Of a stretch of DNA of 64,000 nucleotides, positions 54,782 through 64,000 are shown piece by piece. The first letter of the stretch is position 1, and each line of letters begins with the position of its first letter. The translations under genes were made by a program, and so were the position numbers. Source of the stretch: Prorocentrum cordatum (lineage: Eukaryota; Sar; Dinophyceae; Prorocentrales; Prorocentraceae); NCBI GenBank assembly GCA_963575745.1, contig CAUYUJ010021170.1, positions 912,801 through 976,800 of the forward strand, read 5' to 3'. The notes beneath the pieces were generated by a model that worked only from the letters and a program-made list of their open reading frames with translations, did not search any database and had not been told where the DNA came from.

Positions 54782-54927
54782 TCGGAGCTCCTGCGAGGGC
54801 TTCTCTCGGATCGGCGGTTCGGACCCCCCCTAATGCGGCGCGCGGAGCGCCCCAGGGGGGCGCCGGAGGCGCCGCCAGGGGGGCCCAGGCGACGACCCAA
54901 GACAAGACATCCGCGAGGAGCTCCGAA
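54782..54927. repeat. Foldback (MITE-like) element, copy 4
   Basis: The left arm CGGAGCTCCTGCGAGGGCTT and GGATCGGCGG, cores GCGGCGCGC-GGA-GCGCCCC and GGCGCC-GGA-GGCGCC, and the right arm CATCCGCGAGGAGCTCCG form an imperfect palindrome like the other copies. Confidence 0.75.
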
Positions 54928-55283
54928 TGTATATGTTTTTAATGCCGCTTTCTGCTTTCCACGAGGAGACTGATGTCATGATGCGGTTGGCTCAGGATGC
55001 GTCTCAGGAGTTCTAGAACGTATCTAGCGGCCCTCGTTTCCGCAGCCCCTGCCGAAAAGTAGGACATCATGGAAATCTGGGAGATCCTGAAACGGACCAT
55101 TATCATGACTTCTTGCTCTTCTGGGCCTCGGCCGGGCCCGTGGCGGCCACCAGCGCTGGCAACACCCGCGCGATGCAGACCTGCCGGTCCGCGGTCGCAG
55201 AGGCCGGCTGCATGGCAGAGGCGGCCGCCTCCCACGCGGCGTCCAGCACCTCAGAGGAAGAACATTACGGAGTAAGTCTCAGG
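54928..55283. other. Short spacer between two foldback elements
   Basis: No repeat or gene was recognised between copies 4 and 5. A plus-strand Ala-rich frame (AEAGCMAEAAASHAAS) has no known domain. Confidence 0.4.
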
Positions 55284-55394
55284 CTTTCGGAGCTCCGCGC
55301 GGATTTCCCGGATCGGCGCTGGACCCCCCTCCCTGGCGCGCGGAGCGCGCCAGGCGCTGCGCCAGAGGCGCCGCCAGGGGCCCAGCGCAGATCC
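55284..55394. repeat. Foldback (MITE-like) element, copy 5, right arm truncated
   Basis: The left arm TCGGAGCTCCGCGCGGATTT and GGATCGGCGCTGGACCCCCC is the best preserved in the window. The core CCTGGCGCGC-GGA-GCGCGCCAGG is perfect. The right arm stops after CAGCGCAGATCC. Confidence 0.75.
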
Positions 55395-56479
55395 ATGATG
55401 AACGAACACACACACATCCATATCCAAGGGGGCGTCGGAGGGAGGGGGACTGGCTATGGGTATGAGTGCGGGCTGTCGGTGCACGCAATAGTAGCTCCCT
55501 CCGTCCCCCATATGGATATGGGCGCGTGCCGCGTGTTGTTTGTTCAACAAGAAATCCACGCGAGCTTCGGGAATACAGCTGGCTCACACAAAACGGGTAC
55601 CCAACAGCAACTATTCGTCCACAGCCGACAGCGGCCGCTGTTCCACAGGCGACGGACCACGCCCGCGGCGAGGCCGACAGCGAGTCCTGTTCAACACGGG
55701 CAAGAACTACTGTAGGTCTTCGTTCCCTTTCTTCCCGTACCCGTTACGATCGTACCGCTTCCTACTCATGTCGTGCCGAGCACTCTGTCGCCTTCGCGGA
55801 CTGTCGTATTGAACGACCAGATCTGCCGAAGTATCGAGAGACTACATCTGCTGCCGGTCTTCCATCGTGCCGACTCCCGCTCGTGCCGTTGTTTCCTCTC
55901 CAGCACCTGGCCGCCCGGGTGCCTCGCCAGCAACGCGCCCGCGACACGCGACAGGGCGAGCACGGTCACCCTGCCATCCTCTGCGCCCTCCTCGGAAGGG
56001 GCCCAGGGAGACACGGACAAATAGACACCACGGCTCTAGTGCTCCTCATATTTCTACATCTGTTGTGGACTTTCGTTGCCCCCCTCACTGCCCAAGTCTT
56101 GCCATCTTCCCCTGGGCACTGTGGCACTGACGTCTCGTTACTTTTTGTCCGTCGTGATCCTCGCCGCCGCCCGCCGCGCCCGCGGCCTGGCCCTCCGCTG
56201 GCTGCAGGCTGCGCAGCCAGGCGGCCGCCTGCGCCTCGTCGGGCAGCACCTGCACCTGAGGGGCAGCGACGGGAAGGCAACCCGAGGCCAGGACGAGGCA
56301 ACATCCGGGTGAGGACAAATCGAGAGACTCTGAGATCCAGCGGCCCTGGAGGATGTCTCGGCCGCCGCGGCCTTCTCGGGGCATTCCAGAACGCTCTGAG
56401 AGCGTTCTGGAAAGCTCTGGAACGGATTTACCATGGTCCTTGCCCCATTCGACCACGTCATCCTGAACGGCTTTCTGCC
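55395..56479. other. Intergenic, no gene recognised
   Basis: A minus-strand stretch at about 56165-56285 (QVQVLPDEAQAAAWLRSLQP) is exon-like in composition but has no recognised family. Confidence 0.35.
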
Positions 56480-56725
56480 GCAACGAATTTATCCGGAAGA
56501 ACGCTCTTCCGGACAAATTTTCCTGGATGAAGTTGACCAGAGAAACTCGTCTTGATGAACTTGTCTGCGGATGCGTTCGTCTCTACACGAACTCGTCTTC
56601 GGATAAAATTGTAATCGGATGAACCTGTATGGAAGAAATTGTCAGGACGAACTCGTCCAAATAAACACGTCTCGGAAGAACTCGTCTGGATGTAACGGCT
56701 TCGGATGAAACGGTAGGCTTCGCCC
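56480..56725. repeat. Degenerate tandem array of GAACTCGTCTNCGGAT-like units
   Basis: Words such as ACGAACTCGTCTTCGGATAA, AGAACTCGTCTGGATG and GATGAACTTGTCTGCGGATG recur at intervals of roughly 20-30 bases. The stretch is AT-richer than its surroundings. Confidence 0.7.
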
Positions 56726-56925
56726 ATGAGATGCTGGCGTTGCATTTTTGCTGCACGACGGGCGGTCTCGTCCAGTTTCGGGCCCCCGAACCCTCACGGG
56801 TCGATCTGGCCGGAAACATGTCGCAGAATGGGATCCTGTGTTATGGTCGTGATTTGCTCCGATGTTGCAGCTTTTTTGCAACGTCGGATCTCAAGGACTG
56901 CCTCAGTGGGGGGGACATCGACCTG

Positions 56926-57230
56926 GAATCGGCGATACATCGCCGACAGATCGGCGATACGCCCCCGATAGCGAATCCGCGCACGTCTGGGCGGTGGGGC
57001 TACCAGGCCACCATCGACGATCCATGGACGGTAGAGGGTCGATGCGTCCCCGCCTGAGCCGATCCCTGTCCACGGTTCTTTGCTGGCCGTGACTCGGCTG
57101 CCTGGCGGCCATTCGGGACGATCTGGGCACCCCTAGAACGCGCTCGGCGAGGCGCAGCTGCTGGAGAGCAGCCCGAAGCTGGAAAACCGCCGAGGAGCGA
57201 CGAATACGTCCGGAAAGCCTGGAATCTCGA
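56926..57230 (+). repeat. Dispersed repeats: GGCGATACATCGCC block and family G copy 3
   Basis: 56926-57050 matches 31748-31890 in order. 57100-57230 (ATTCGGGACGATCTGGGCAC, GGCGAGGCGCAGCTGCTGGA) matches 25195-25305 and the reverse of 32690-32810. Confidence 0.65.
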
Positions 57231-58555
57231 ACCCGAAATTCCCCCCCCACCCACCCCTGGGACGACGGTCGGGAACGTTTGGATAGCGTGTCGCTCCGCT
57301 GGTTCTGGCCCACCACACTTCGGCACGACACGCTAACTATCCACCTCCTGGTCCCCCAAACGTCAACGTCAACGTCCCGAGCTGTTCCGAGCCTCCCACA
57401 CCGAGCGCACCGACACTCTATCCACTTGTAAAGCATAATTGCAGTGCGGGCGCGGCCGCAAGAAGCCCTCGCAAGAAACCGACCCTGCAAACCCGCTCGC
57501 GAGGTGCACCTGAGGAGCACCCTGAACGCATCGGCTTCTTCAAGGGCTGCGGAAGTCACCGCGCAGCGCGCGGAGCGAACGAACCCAGGATACCCTGACG
57601 AGAAGCGCATGGCTTCTGCATGCGCGCCCCAGCTGTAGCGCGTCGCCAGGGCCGCCGCGCGACGCGAAAAAGCAGAGGCGCCCCCCCCCCCCCCGGGGGG
57701 CCCCTGGGCACCACGGCGGCCGCGAGCCCCTCCGCGACGGGCTGCGGCGCCTCCTGCAGGGCCGCGGGCGCGGCCGCCAGCAGCGCCGCGCGCGCGGGCG
57801 CGGGCGGCAGGCTCGGGGCGCCGCCGCCCCCTGCGCCGAGCGCGCGCTGCAGCAGCAGCATGCGGCCCGCGGCGGCGGCGGGCCCGCCGGCGCAGAGCTG
57901 GCCGCCGGCGAGGCACCACTCCTGGAGAGCGCTTCGAAGGGGGGGGGGCGGAAAGCCCAGAGCTCCGGGCGCTGCAATTATTTGTTCCAGGGCGGACTGG
58001 GTCGGCCCGCTTCGTGCCCAGGGCGTCTCGCAGGTCGATCCGGCTCGAAGAATGGCGCAGGAACGTTGGGTCTAGAGCTCCAGCCGTGCTTCCTCGCGAC
58101 GCTGCCTTGTCATGCGCAATGTGAGATCTCGAGGAAAAAGGGTACGATGTCGAACGTTCCTTTTTCGTTCGTGCCGGAGCTCCAGCACGCCAGCGCCGTC
58201 GGGGGTGGCCCCTGCCGCGCCCTGCCCGGGGCCCGCCGAGCCGCAGCACGCGAGGAGCAGCCGCAGGGCCTCGGTGGCCAGCTCCAGGCTGCCCAGCAGC
58301 GCGTGCAGGCCCGAGGCGTAGGCCTCGAAGGCCTCCAGGGAGGCGGCGACGGCCACGAGGCCGCCGAGCCCAGCTCGCTCATACCCGGCGGCCGCCATGC
58401 CCCCCCAGAAAAACAAGAGCCCTGCAGGGCGGAGGGGGGGGGAGACTCGAGACAGAGAAGGCTCCGCGCCGCAGCTCGCACGGCACCCCTTCCCTCGCTC
58501 CTCCCCCCTCCCCCCTCCCGCCCACCCTCCCTCACACCCCTCCCTCCCTCCCACC
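57231..58555 (-). other. Intergenic with exon-like minus-strand stretches, unrecognised
   Basis: 58150-58400 encodes MAAAGYERAGLGGLVAVAAS and LEAFEAYASGLHALLGSLEL followed by ATEALRLLLACCG. 57690-57930 encodes QEWCLAGGQLCAGGPAAAAG and RMLLLQRALGAGG. Both are Ala/Leu-rich and could be exons of one gene with helical segments. No family was recognised and no splice sites can be fixed. A poly-C run lies at about 57681-57694. Confidence 0.3.
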
Positions 58556-58755
58556 CTCCCCCCCCCCCTCCTCCTCCTCCTCCTCCTCCTCCTCCTCCTC
58601 CTCCTCCTCCTCCTCCTCCTCCTCCTCCTCCTCCTCCCCTCCTCCTCCTCCTCCTCCTCCTCCTCCTCCTCCTCCTCCTCCTCTCCTCCTCCTCCTCCTC
58701 CCCTCCTCCTCCTCCTCCTCCTCCTCCTCCTCCTCCTCCTCCTCCTGCCTCCTCC
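58556..58755. repeat. (CCT)n microsatellite
   Basis: About 60 CTC triplets with few interruptions. Pro, Ser and Leu homopolymer frames are artefacts. Confidence 0.97.
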
Positions 58756-59051
58756 CCCTCCCCTGCGCAAGTTCGCCGCGCCTGCTCCCGGAGGCCCACT
58801 GTCCGGAACGCCTGCGGAGGGGGAAGGGCTTCTCGGAAGGAGGCTGCCTCTTAGAGGCGCTGGCCCTGCGTCCATAGACAAGGCCCGCGCCTTCAAAGAA
58901 GTAAAGGTCTGCACCCCCCCCGCCGCCGCCGGCTTCAGCGGAGGCGGAAAACAGTTGCACGTGATCCTGTGGGGCGCCGCGCCTGCCAGCGACGCCTCCT
59001 GTGTTCCAGAGGAGAGCGCCAACCGTCGGAAACAGTGACCCCACGCCGAGG

Positions 59052-59664
59052 CTACAACACCTCTCTTAGCAACCTGGTGCTAACCCCCCGGAAGCACATC
59101 TCCAACACTCCGTCAGGAGTCGTCTTCATGCGCAGCAGTTGTGGGGTGCATTCGGAGACTGGAGCGCACAGGAGGCTCGGCACAACATTCCCTGGAAAGT
59201 CCTTGTCCAACGGAGCGAAACACTCCTGGAAATATTCACTCGCGGGCAACACCCGAATGCAAAAGTAGGCCCTGCTGCTTGCTTGGAAGAATGACCCTCC
59301 ATTGACGCATGGCCCCTCTCATGATAGAAAGCCTGGCATCGACGCTGAAAGGGAGGGTGGACGAGGATAGACGGTTTGCAACCAACAGCACCCCAACGGC
59401 ACACCCATTCCGTGAAAAGGTATCCAGGGCCACTTGGCAGGCGGCTTACGGATCCACTGTCTCCAGGAAGACCTTGGACGATCGCGCCAGATCAAAAGCC
59501 ACTTTGTGCAACAGCTCTTGCGGGAACATCCAGGCAAAATTGGGCCCCGCAGGAACCGCGCGGGAGCCCAGGGAGGCCATGGCCTTCTGTCCTGAGGGCC
59601 ACCTTGGAGCGAGCCGTACGGCACTCATGCCCGACAACTGGCGTCCATGGGCATGCCCCGTCAC
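59052..59664 (-). pseudogene. Possible decayed coding segment, function unknown
   Basis: Minus-strand stretches have ordinary protein composition: FAWMFPQELLHKVAFDLARS, a TAA at 59446-59448, then ALDTFSRNGCAVGVLLVANR and LPFSVDARLSIMRGAMRQWR in the same frame. In a shifted frame they continue ASEYFQECFAPLDKDFPGNV and VPSLLCAPVSECTPQLLRMK. The order and balanced composition suggest a once-coding region with one stop and one or two frameshifts. No family was recognised. Confidence 0.35.
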
Positions 59665-61500
59665 GGGGCGCTTTCGCCCAAGAGCCGACCGCCTGCTCCA
59701 CTTGCGGAGTCCGGTTCAGGCCGCGCGTGCCTGGCTGGCCACACCAGGCACCGGGCGCCGGCCGCGATCGGAAGGCCGCCATTGGCACCCGATCCTCGTG
59801 CCTGAAGCCAGGATGCCCGTCCATGTTGCTGGACGTGCATGGCCCCCCCCCCCCCAGGAGCTTGGCCCGCCGCCATCGCGGAAGCGGCGGTGCTCAAAAT
59901 CGACGCTGTCTGGTGGGCACCGTTTAGCTCCTCGCGCCCGGAGAAGCTGCCAGGATGCCCATCCTTGTGGACGGGCAGGCATGGGGACCCTGCCCTCACG
60001 AGGAGGGCTTCGCTGGGCACGCAAGCACGTTGGCCCGCCCCGAAGGCTGCGAGACAGCCAAATTGCCGCTGCGGGCGCGGCATACTTCGTAGGATACTTC
60101 GTGACACGGCCTGAGCACGCAGCTGTCTTTGTTGGCCAGTCCAGGCGGAAGCAGGTGGGTGGTATGTGTGGCAATCGCACGCTGGGGTCCGTTACCTGGC
60201 AGACTGGCATCAGGGCGCTAGGGGGGCTGAGCCTGTCAGTACGATCTTCGCTAAACGGGTGTCCAGGTCGCCTGCAACTTGCAACACCATGAAATGACCC
60301 TGGCTTACTTTTCTGGGCGTGAGCCAAGCGGCCTCGGAGAAGCCAAACTCCCCGATCGGCGCGAGCGGAACGGCCGCGGGGAAACCAGGTGTCCACGAGG
60401 GCCTCTGGCGGAAAAATGCTGTCCTAAAGCATTTGAAGAATTTAGAAATTGAAGGCCCGGCGGAATAATTCAAAATTCTTCCGCTGGCTCGAGCCAAGCG
60501 GCCGAGGAGGAACCCTTTGTCCGCGAGAGCCTCCGGCGGACGAACTCCGCGAGAGCCTCCGGCGGACACAACGGTCTCCCGAACTTGGGGAACACCGCCC
60601 CCGCGCAGGTCCCGCACGGGTCCCGCCGTGCAGCGGGACTCGTCCTCCTCTTCGCTGCCTTCACCCCTCTGGGGTGGTAGTGAGGCTCCAGTGGTCCACG
60701 GTGCCTATTGGACGTACCCGCCATCATCCCACAACCGTCGTCTGCCACCAGCTTCGTCCTCCCCTTGGTCTCCAGTCCGATTCCTTTGGGGGTGAGATCA
60801 GAGTGCGAGCATGAACAACGGCTTGGTTGACACTATCTAGCCACCGCGAAGATGTGGAAATCTGCATGCCCCGGAGGGGCGTCGATGAGGCCATTCGTAC
60901 GGTGCGAGGGGAGGCGTGATGCGTCCGCCTCGTCATGCCTTCCAGGGTCGCAACTGTGTAGTTCGATCGGGGCGGAAATGCGGGCAGTATACACACAGAG
61001 CCAGCAAGCAAGACTTCTGTGATGCCTGGAATGCAACACGTCGTTGCTGTGAACGTTGTGTGGCGGCATCTGGCTTGTGCACGTTTTCGATGCGAGTAGG
61101 TTCGCCACGATAACGTTCACCACGAATGAAAGCAACTTGGCGAAGCAACTGACCACGCCCCCAACCCACTGGAAAGTTCCGACTGAGATCCGGCGGGGAC
61201 CAACCGCATACGCGGCAGAACAGCCGAGGGAGATCTCCTCAATCTCCCACGCTCCAGGCTGAGCAACTGGCATTCGTATTTCAAACTCCTGGCTGCATTG
61301 CCCCATCAGGCAATATGGCCAAAGTGAGCCGTCGCTCTCGAGGCAGGAAATGATCCTTGGAAGGGTGCAGGACATGGTGCCAGTGGGGTTTCTAGGAAGC
61401 GCCCTAGCAATAACGTCTGGTGCTCGGTAGTTGCCCTGTCCTCGAGAGGCACACCAGGGTAATCCCACCAACACTCTGGGCGTATGCGGTCTAACGAATT
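59665..61500. other. Intergenic; one unrecognised open frame
   Basis: A 213-codon minus-strand frame at 60833-61474 (LESDGSLWPYCLMGQCSQEF, MPVAQPGAWEIEEISLGC) has mixed composition but no known domain. A 20-base direct repeat CGCGAGAGCCTCCGGCGGAC occurs at 60522 and 60549. GAGCCAAGCGGCC occurs at 60319 and 60492. Confidence 0.35.
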
Positions 61501-61579
61501 ATTTCTTTTTCCAAAACTCGGCTTCCTTTCGGGGAGGGGTACCCTCCCCCTCCCCCCTCTGAGGTTGTTTGGAAGGTTT

Positions 61580-62125
61580 CGCGAAGAGTTTGGGCGCCCA
61601 CGATGGCCCAAGATTGCTATAAGAGGGCGTCCGATGTTCAAGATGGCCTCCAAGGCGGCTCAAAATAGCCAAAAAGTGGTTCAATATAGCTTCCGACATG
61701 CCTCTAACAGGCCCGACGAGTGCCACAAGACGGTTTCAAGGGCTATCGGAGCTCCCTTATGACCCCCACAAGAGGCCCAATTCCTGAAACACCGTCGGAC
61801 AATCAATGATGTGTGCCTTCTCGCCGTTCCGCTTCCGATGCGCTCTGAGATCTCAAGGGTGCCCCAGGATGGCCCAAGAGCGCCCAAGATCGGCACAAGA
61901 GCGCCTCAAGAGGCGATCATGTTGGCTCCATGGGGAGGCAGATCGAGGACCCCGCCTTCTTTGATCGAGACCCTCCAAGATGGCCTCTCTCAAGAGGCCC
62001 TCCAGGGCTCCCAAGAGGACCCCATGAAGGCCCCCAGAGTGCTCCAAGAAGGCCCCAAGACGGCCCAAAGAGCGCCCAAGAGCGCCCGAGAGCGTCCCAC
62101 GAGGGCCCCAAGATGCGGTTCGCCT
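61580..62125 (+). repeat. CCAAGATGGCC / CCCAAGAGCG short-word repeat tract
   Basis: More than 25 imperfect words of the type CCCAAGANGGCC or CAAGAGCGCC occur over about 550 bases, as at 14025-14130 and 39798-39835. Confidence 0.65.
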
Positions 62126-63640
62126 CCTCCTCCTCATCCTCCTCCCATCGCCTCCCCGCGGGCCCCAGGGATGGCCCGAAGAGACCCTTCACAGCCACCC
62201 CCTGCTCCCAGAGTTATCTCTGTTCATCATGGTTGCCCGCTCTGTTTCACTATATGTGTCTCTTCGTCGCTTTTCCCGCCAGCTCTCATGGGCACGGTTT
62301 CTGAATGGGCTGGTGGGGATACTTTTTCGGTCGCGTCCGCTAGCGAGAGCGTAAGCGGAGTCAGAAACGTTCCGGGACACGGTAACAGCCTAATTAGCTA
62401 CTAAACGCGCCGCAGGCCGTCCGGCCCACTCACCAAGCAGCCGCGGGGCTGCGCGGGAAAGCTGGCAATAAACCGGTGGGGATACGTTTTTGGTCGGCGG
62501 CCGCGCGACGACGGTCTGGCGGCGAGAGGCAATGTCCGGGGCAGGCGGCACAAAGCTAATTGCACAACAAGCGTGCAGTTGCACATGCACTGAACAAAAT
62601 GCCCAGCATTCACCAGCAGACGCACCTAGGCGCCGCCCAGTCAACCAAAGTGTACAAGCGGCCACGGGTGCGAGTGCGACGGAGTGAGTCGCCCTTGCGG
62701 CGCCAAACTCCGAGCAGCCGATCCGGCTAGCAACGAAGCACGAGCCCGGGTCACAGGCTGCTGGCGGTGGAAAACAAGGGGGAAAAGGTGCAGAAGGCTG
62801 AACCACTCAGCGCGCAGCCCTCGAACACAACCGCAGAATGGGGGGCCGGCGGCACCCATCGCATCGAGTCTGGCGCCTGCGCGGAAGGCCCGGGGATGGT
62901 TGCGACGATGCGAAAACGCGGGCTGTACCAGGCTGCAACACTCAAAGCGAGGCATTCAGGCACACAACCCTCAGTGTCGGTGAGCACCAGCGACTGCCCG
63001 ACTGGTGGGGGATACGCGAAGCGCGGGGAATATGTTTTGGATGTCCTGGAAATTTCGGGTCCTGAGTCGGCCTGCTCGGGCAGCTGTGCCAGGAGATGTC
63101 CCCAGAAACACTGGGCATACAATGCCTCACGACACCGCTAGGCAAGCGAGAGAGCGGCAGAATGATTAAGGGGCATCTCCTCAGCCCCTCCCGACGGTCG
63201 GGTTCGAGCCTAACAAGGTCTTCGAAGGTGACTTCCCCGGCCGCCCTGTCCAGAGGGAGGACATATCCTGTCTTCGGGTGGCACAACAACAGGGTGGTAC
63301 ACCAGACCTCTGGTCCGACCACAGGGGCTAAGCCGCCCCAAGCCATATCGCTTCAAACATCCTTCTCCTCCTCCTCCTCCTCCTTTGTTCTAGCGTGTCT
63401 CCCTTCCTCCTGGGCCTTGTCGGTCGGATGGCGTGAGCCTGTTTATTGGCTGGGACTCATCCACCCCCCCTGTCCGCCCCCAGCTCCCTCCTCCCCCCCG
63501 TCCTCCCTCCTTCCTCCTGCTTATTAGCATTGCCTCTCTCCTGGGCCTCGGTGGTGAGGGCGGGTCCTCGTCAGCGAAAGGGGACCTCTTCGGACCCCCC
63601 TGCACAGCCCGGGATCCGCAACTGTCTGCAGCCAGTGAGG
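62126..63640. other. Intergenic with short (CCT)n and an unrecognised frame
   Basis: Minus-strand 63110-63346 (MAWGGLAPVVGPEVWCTTLL, VTFEDLVRLEPDRREGLRRC) is exon-like but unrecognised. GGTGGGGATACTTTTT-like words lie at 62310 and 62474. A (CTC)n run lies at 63363-63383. Confidence 0.35.
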
Positions 63641-63664
63641 CGCCTGTCGCCCCCCTCCCCGCGC

Positions 63665-63775
63665 GTCGTCGTCCACGTCGCCGTCGCCGTCGTCGGTGTG
63701 GCCGCTGCCGTCGTCGCTGGCATCGTCGCCGTCGCCGTCGCCGTCGGCGCAGCCGTTGTCGCCAGAACCGCCACC
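63665..63775. repeat. (GTCGCC)n-like repeat near the right edge
   Basis: GTCGCCGTCGCCGTCGTCGG and variants. Read on the minus strand it gives a Gly/Asp-rich peptide (ADGDGDGDDASDDGSG), possibly part of a gene that extends past the window edge, but this is not supported further. (CG)n runs follow at 63820-63835 and 63920-63932. Confidence 0.6.
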
Positions 63776-64000
63776 ACAACCGGCGCTCTGATGGCCGACG
63801 CCGGCAAGCGGCCGCCCACGCGCGCGCGCGCGAGCGCGCCGCTCGAGCTGCGGCGGCCACGCCGCCGCGCCGAAGGCCTGCCGCCGCGGGGTCGCGGCCG
63901 GGCCCGCGGCCTGCCGGGGCGCGCGCGCGCGCAGGGCGCGCGCCCTGAGCGCGCCCGCGCACGGTGCGGCAGCGGCGGCGGCGGCGGCGGCAAGGGCGCA

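Noticed and set aside
63195-63225. tRNA-like GGTTCGAGCC word
   Set aside because: The flanking bases cannot form a T stem.

Overview
This window reads as nuclear DNA of a dinoflagellate. The strongest evidence is a perfect 22-nt copy of the dinoflagellate spliced leader (DinoSL, minus strand 24327-24306) at the 5' end of a LINE-type retrotransposon. Decayed DinoSL relics lie upstream of two other genes: 30009-29990, upstream of a meiotic helicase, and a tandem pair at 52453-52418, upstream of a light-harvesting chlorophyll a/c protein. Trans-spliced mRNAs reverse-transcribed back into the genome are a known dinoflagellate habit. High GC, sparse genes, abundant simple repeats and GA/GC-type candidate splice sites agree with this. 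Nothing resembles a prokaryotic operon.

Layout: 70-4460 (minus) is a broken Ty1/copia-like gag with a long zinc-finger and coiled-coil N-terminus. 4.5-17.7 kb is gene-poor and holds (GGA)n/(CCT)n arrays, a (TG)n array and foldback repeats. 17843-24327 (minus) is a nearly complete LINE: DinoSL, coiled-coil ORF1, endonuclease-reverse transcriptase ORF2 and a frameshifted 3' tail, inserted between two (GGA)n tracts. 25610-29278 (minus) is a HFM1/MER3-type meiotic DNA helicase, with a candidate upstream intron bounded by a perfect 40-bp direct repeat. 30-34.6 kb is repeat-rich intergenic DNA. 34.69-39.63 kb is almost 5 kb of degenerate (ACT)n. 40410-44145 is a 77-bp satellite in two arrays inside a 2-kb tandem duplication. 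46.0-51.0 kb is a mosaic of segmental repeats that includes a decayed array of 62-codon Cys-rich repeats. 51093-52312 (minus) is a broken light-harvesting polyprotein gene whose start is fixed by the tandem DinoSL relic. 52.5-64 kb is mostly intergenic, with foldback elements, a large (CCT)n array and possible decayed exons.

No shared pathway joins the genes. The common theme is retroposition: a fresh LINE insertion (perfect DinoSL) and two older retroposed loci (decayed DinoSL). I found no convincing tRNA, rRNA, CRISPR or bacterial-type regulatory feature. All calls were made by reading; no database search was run.
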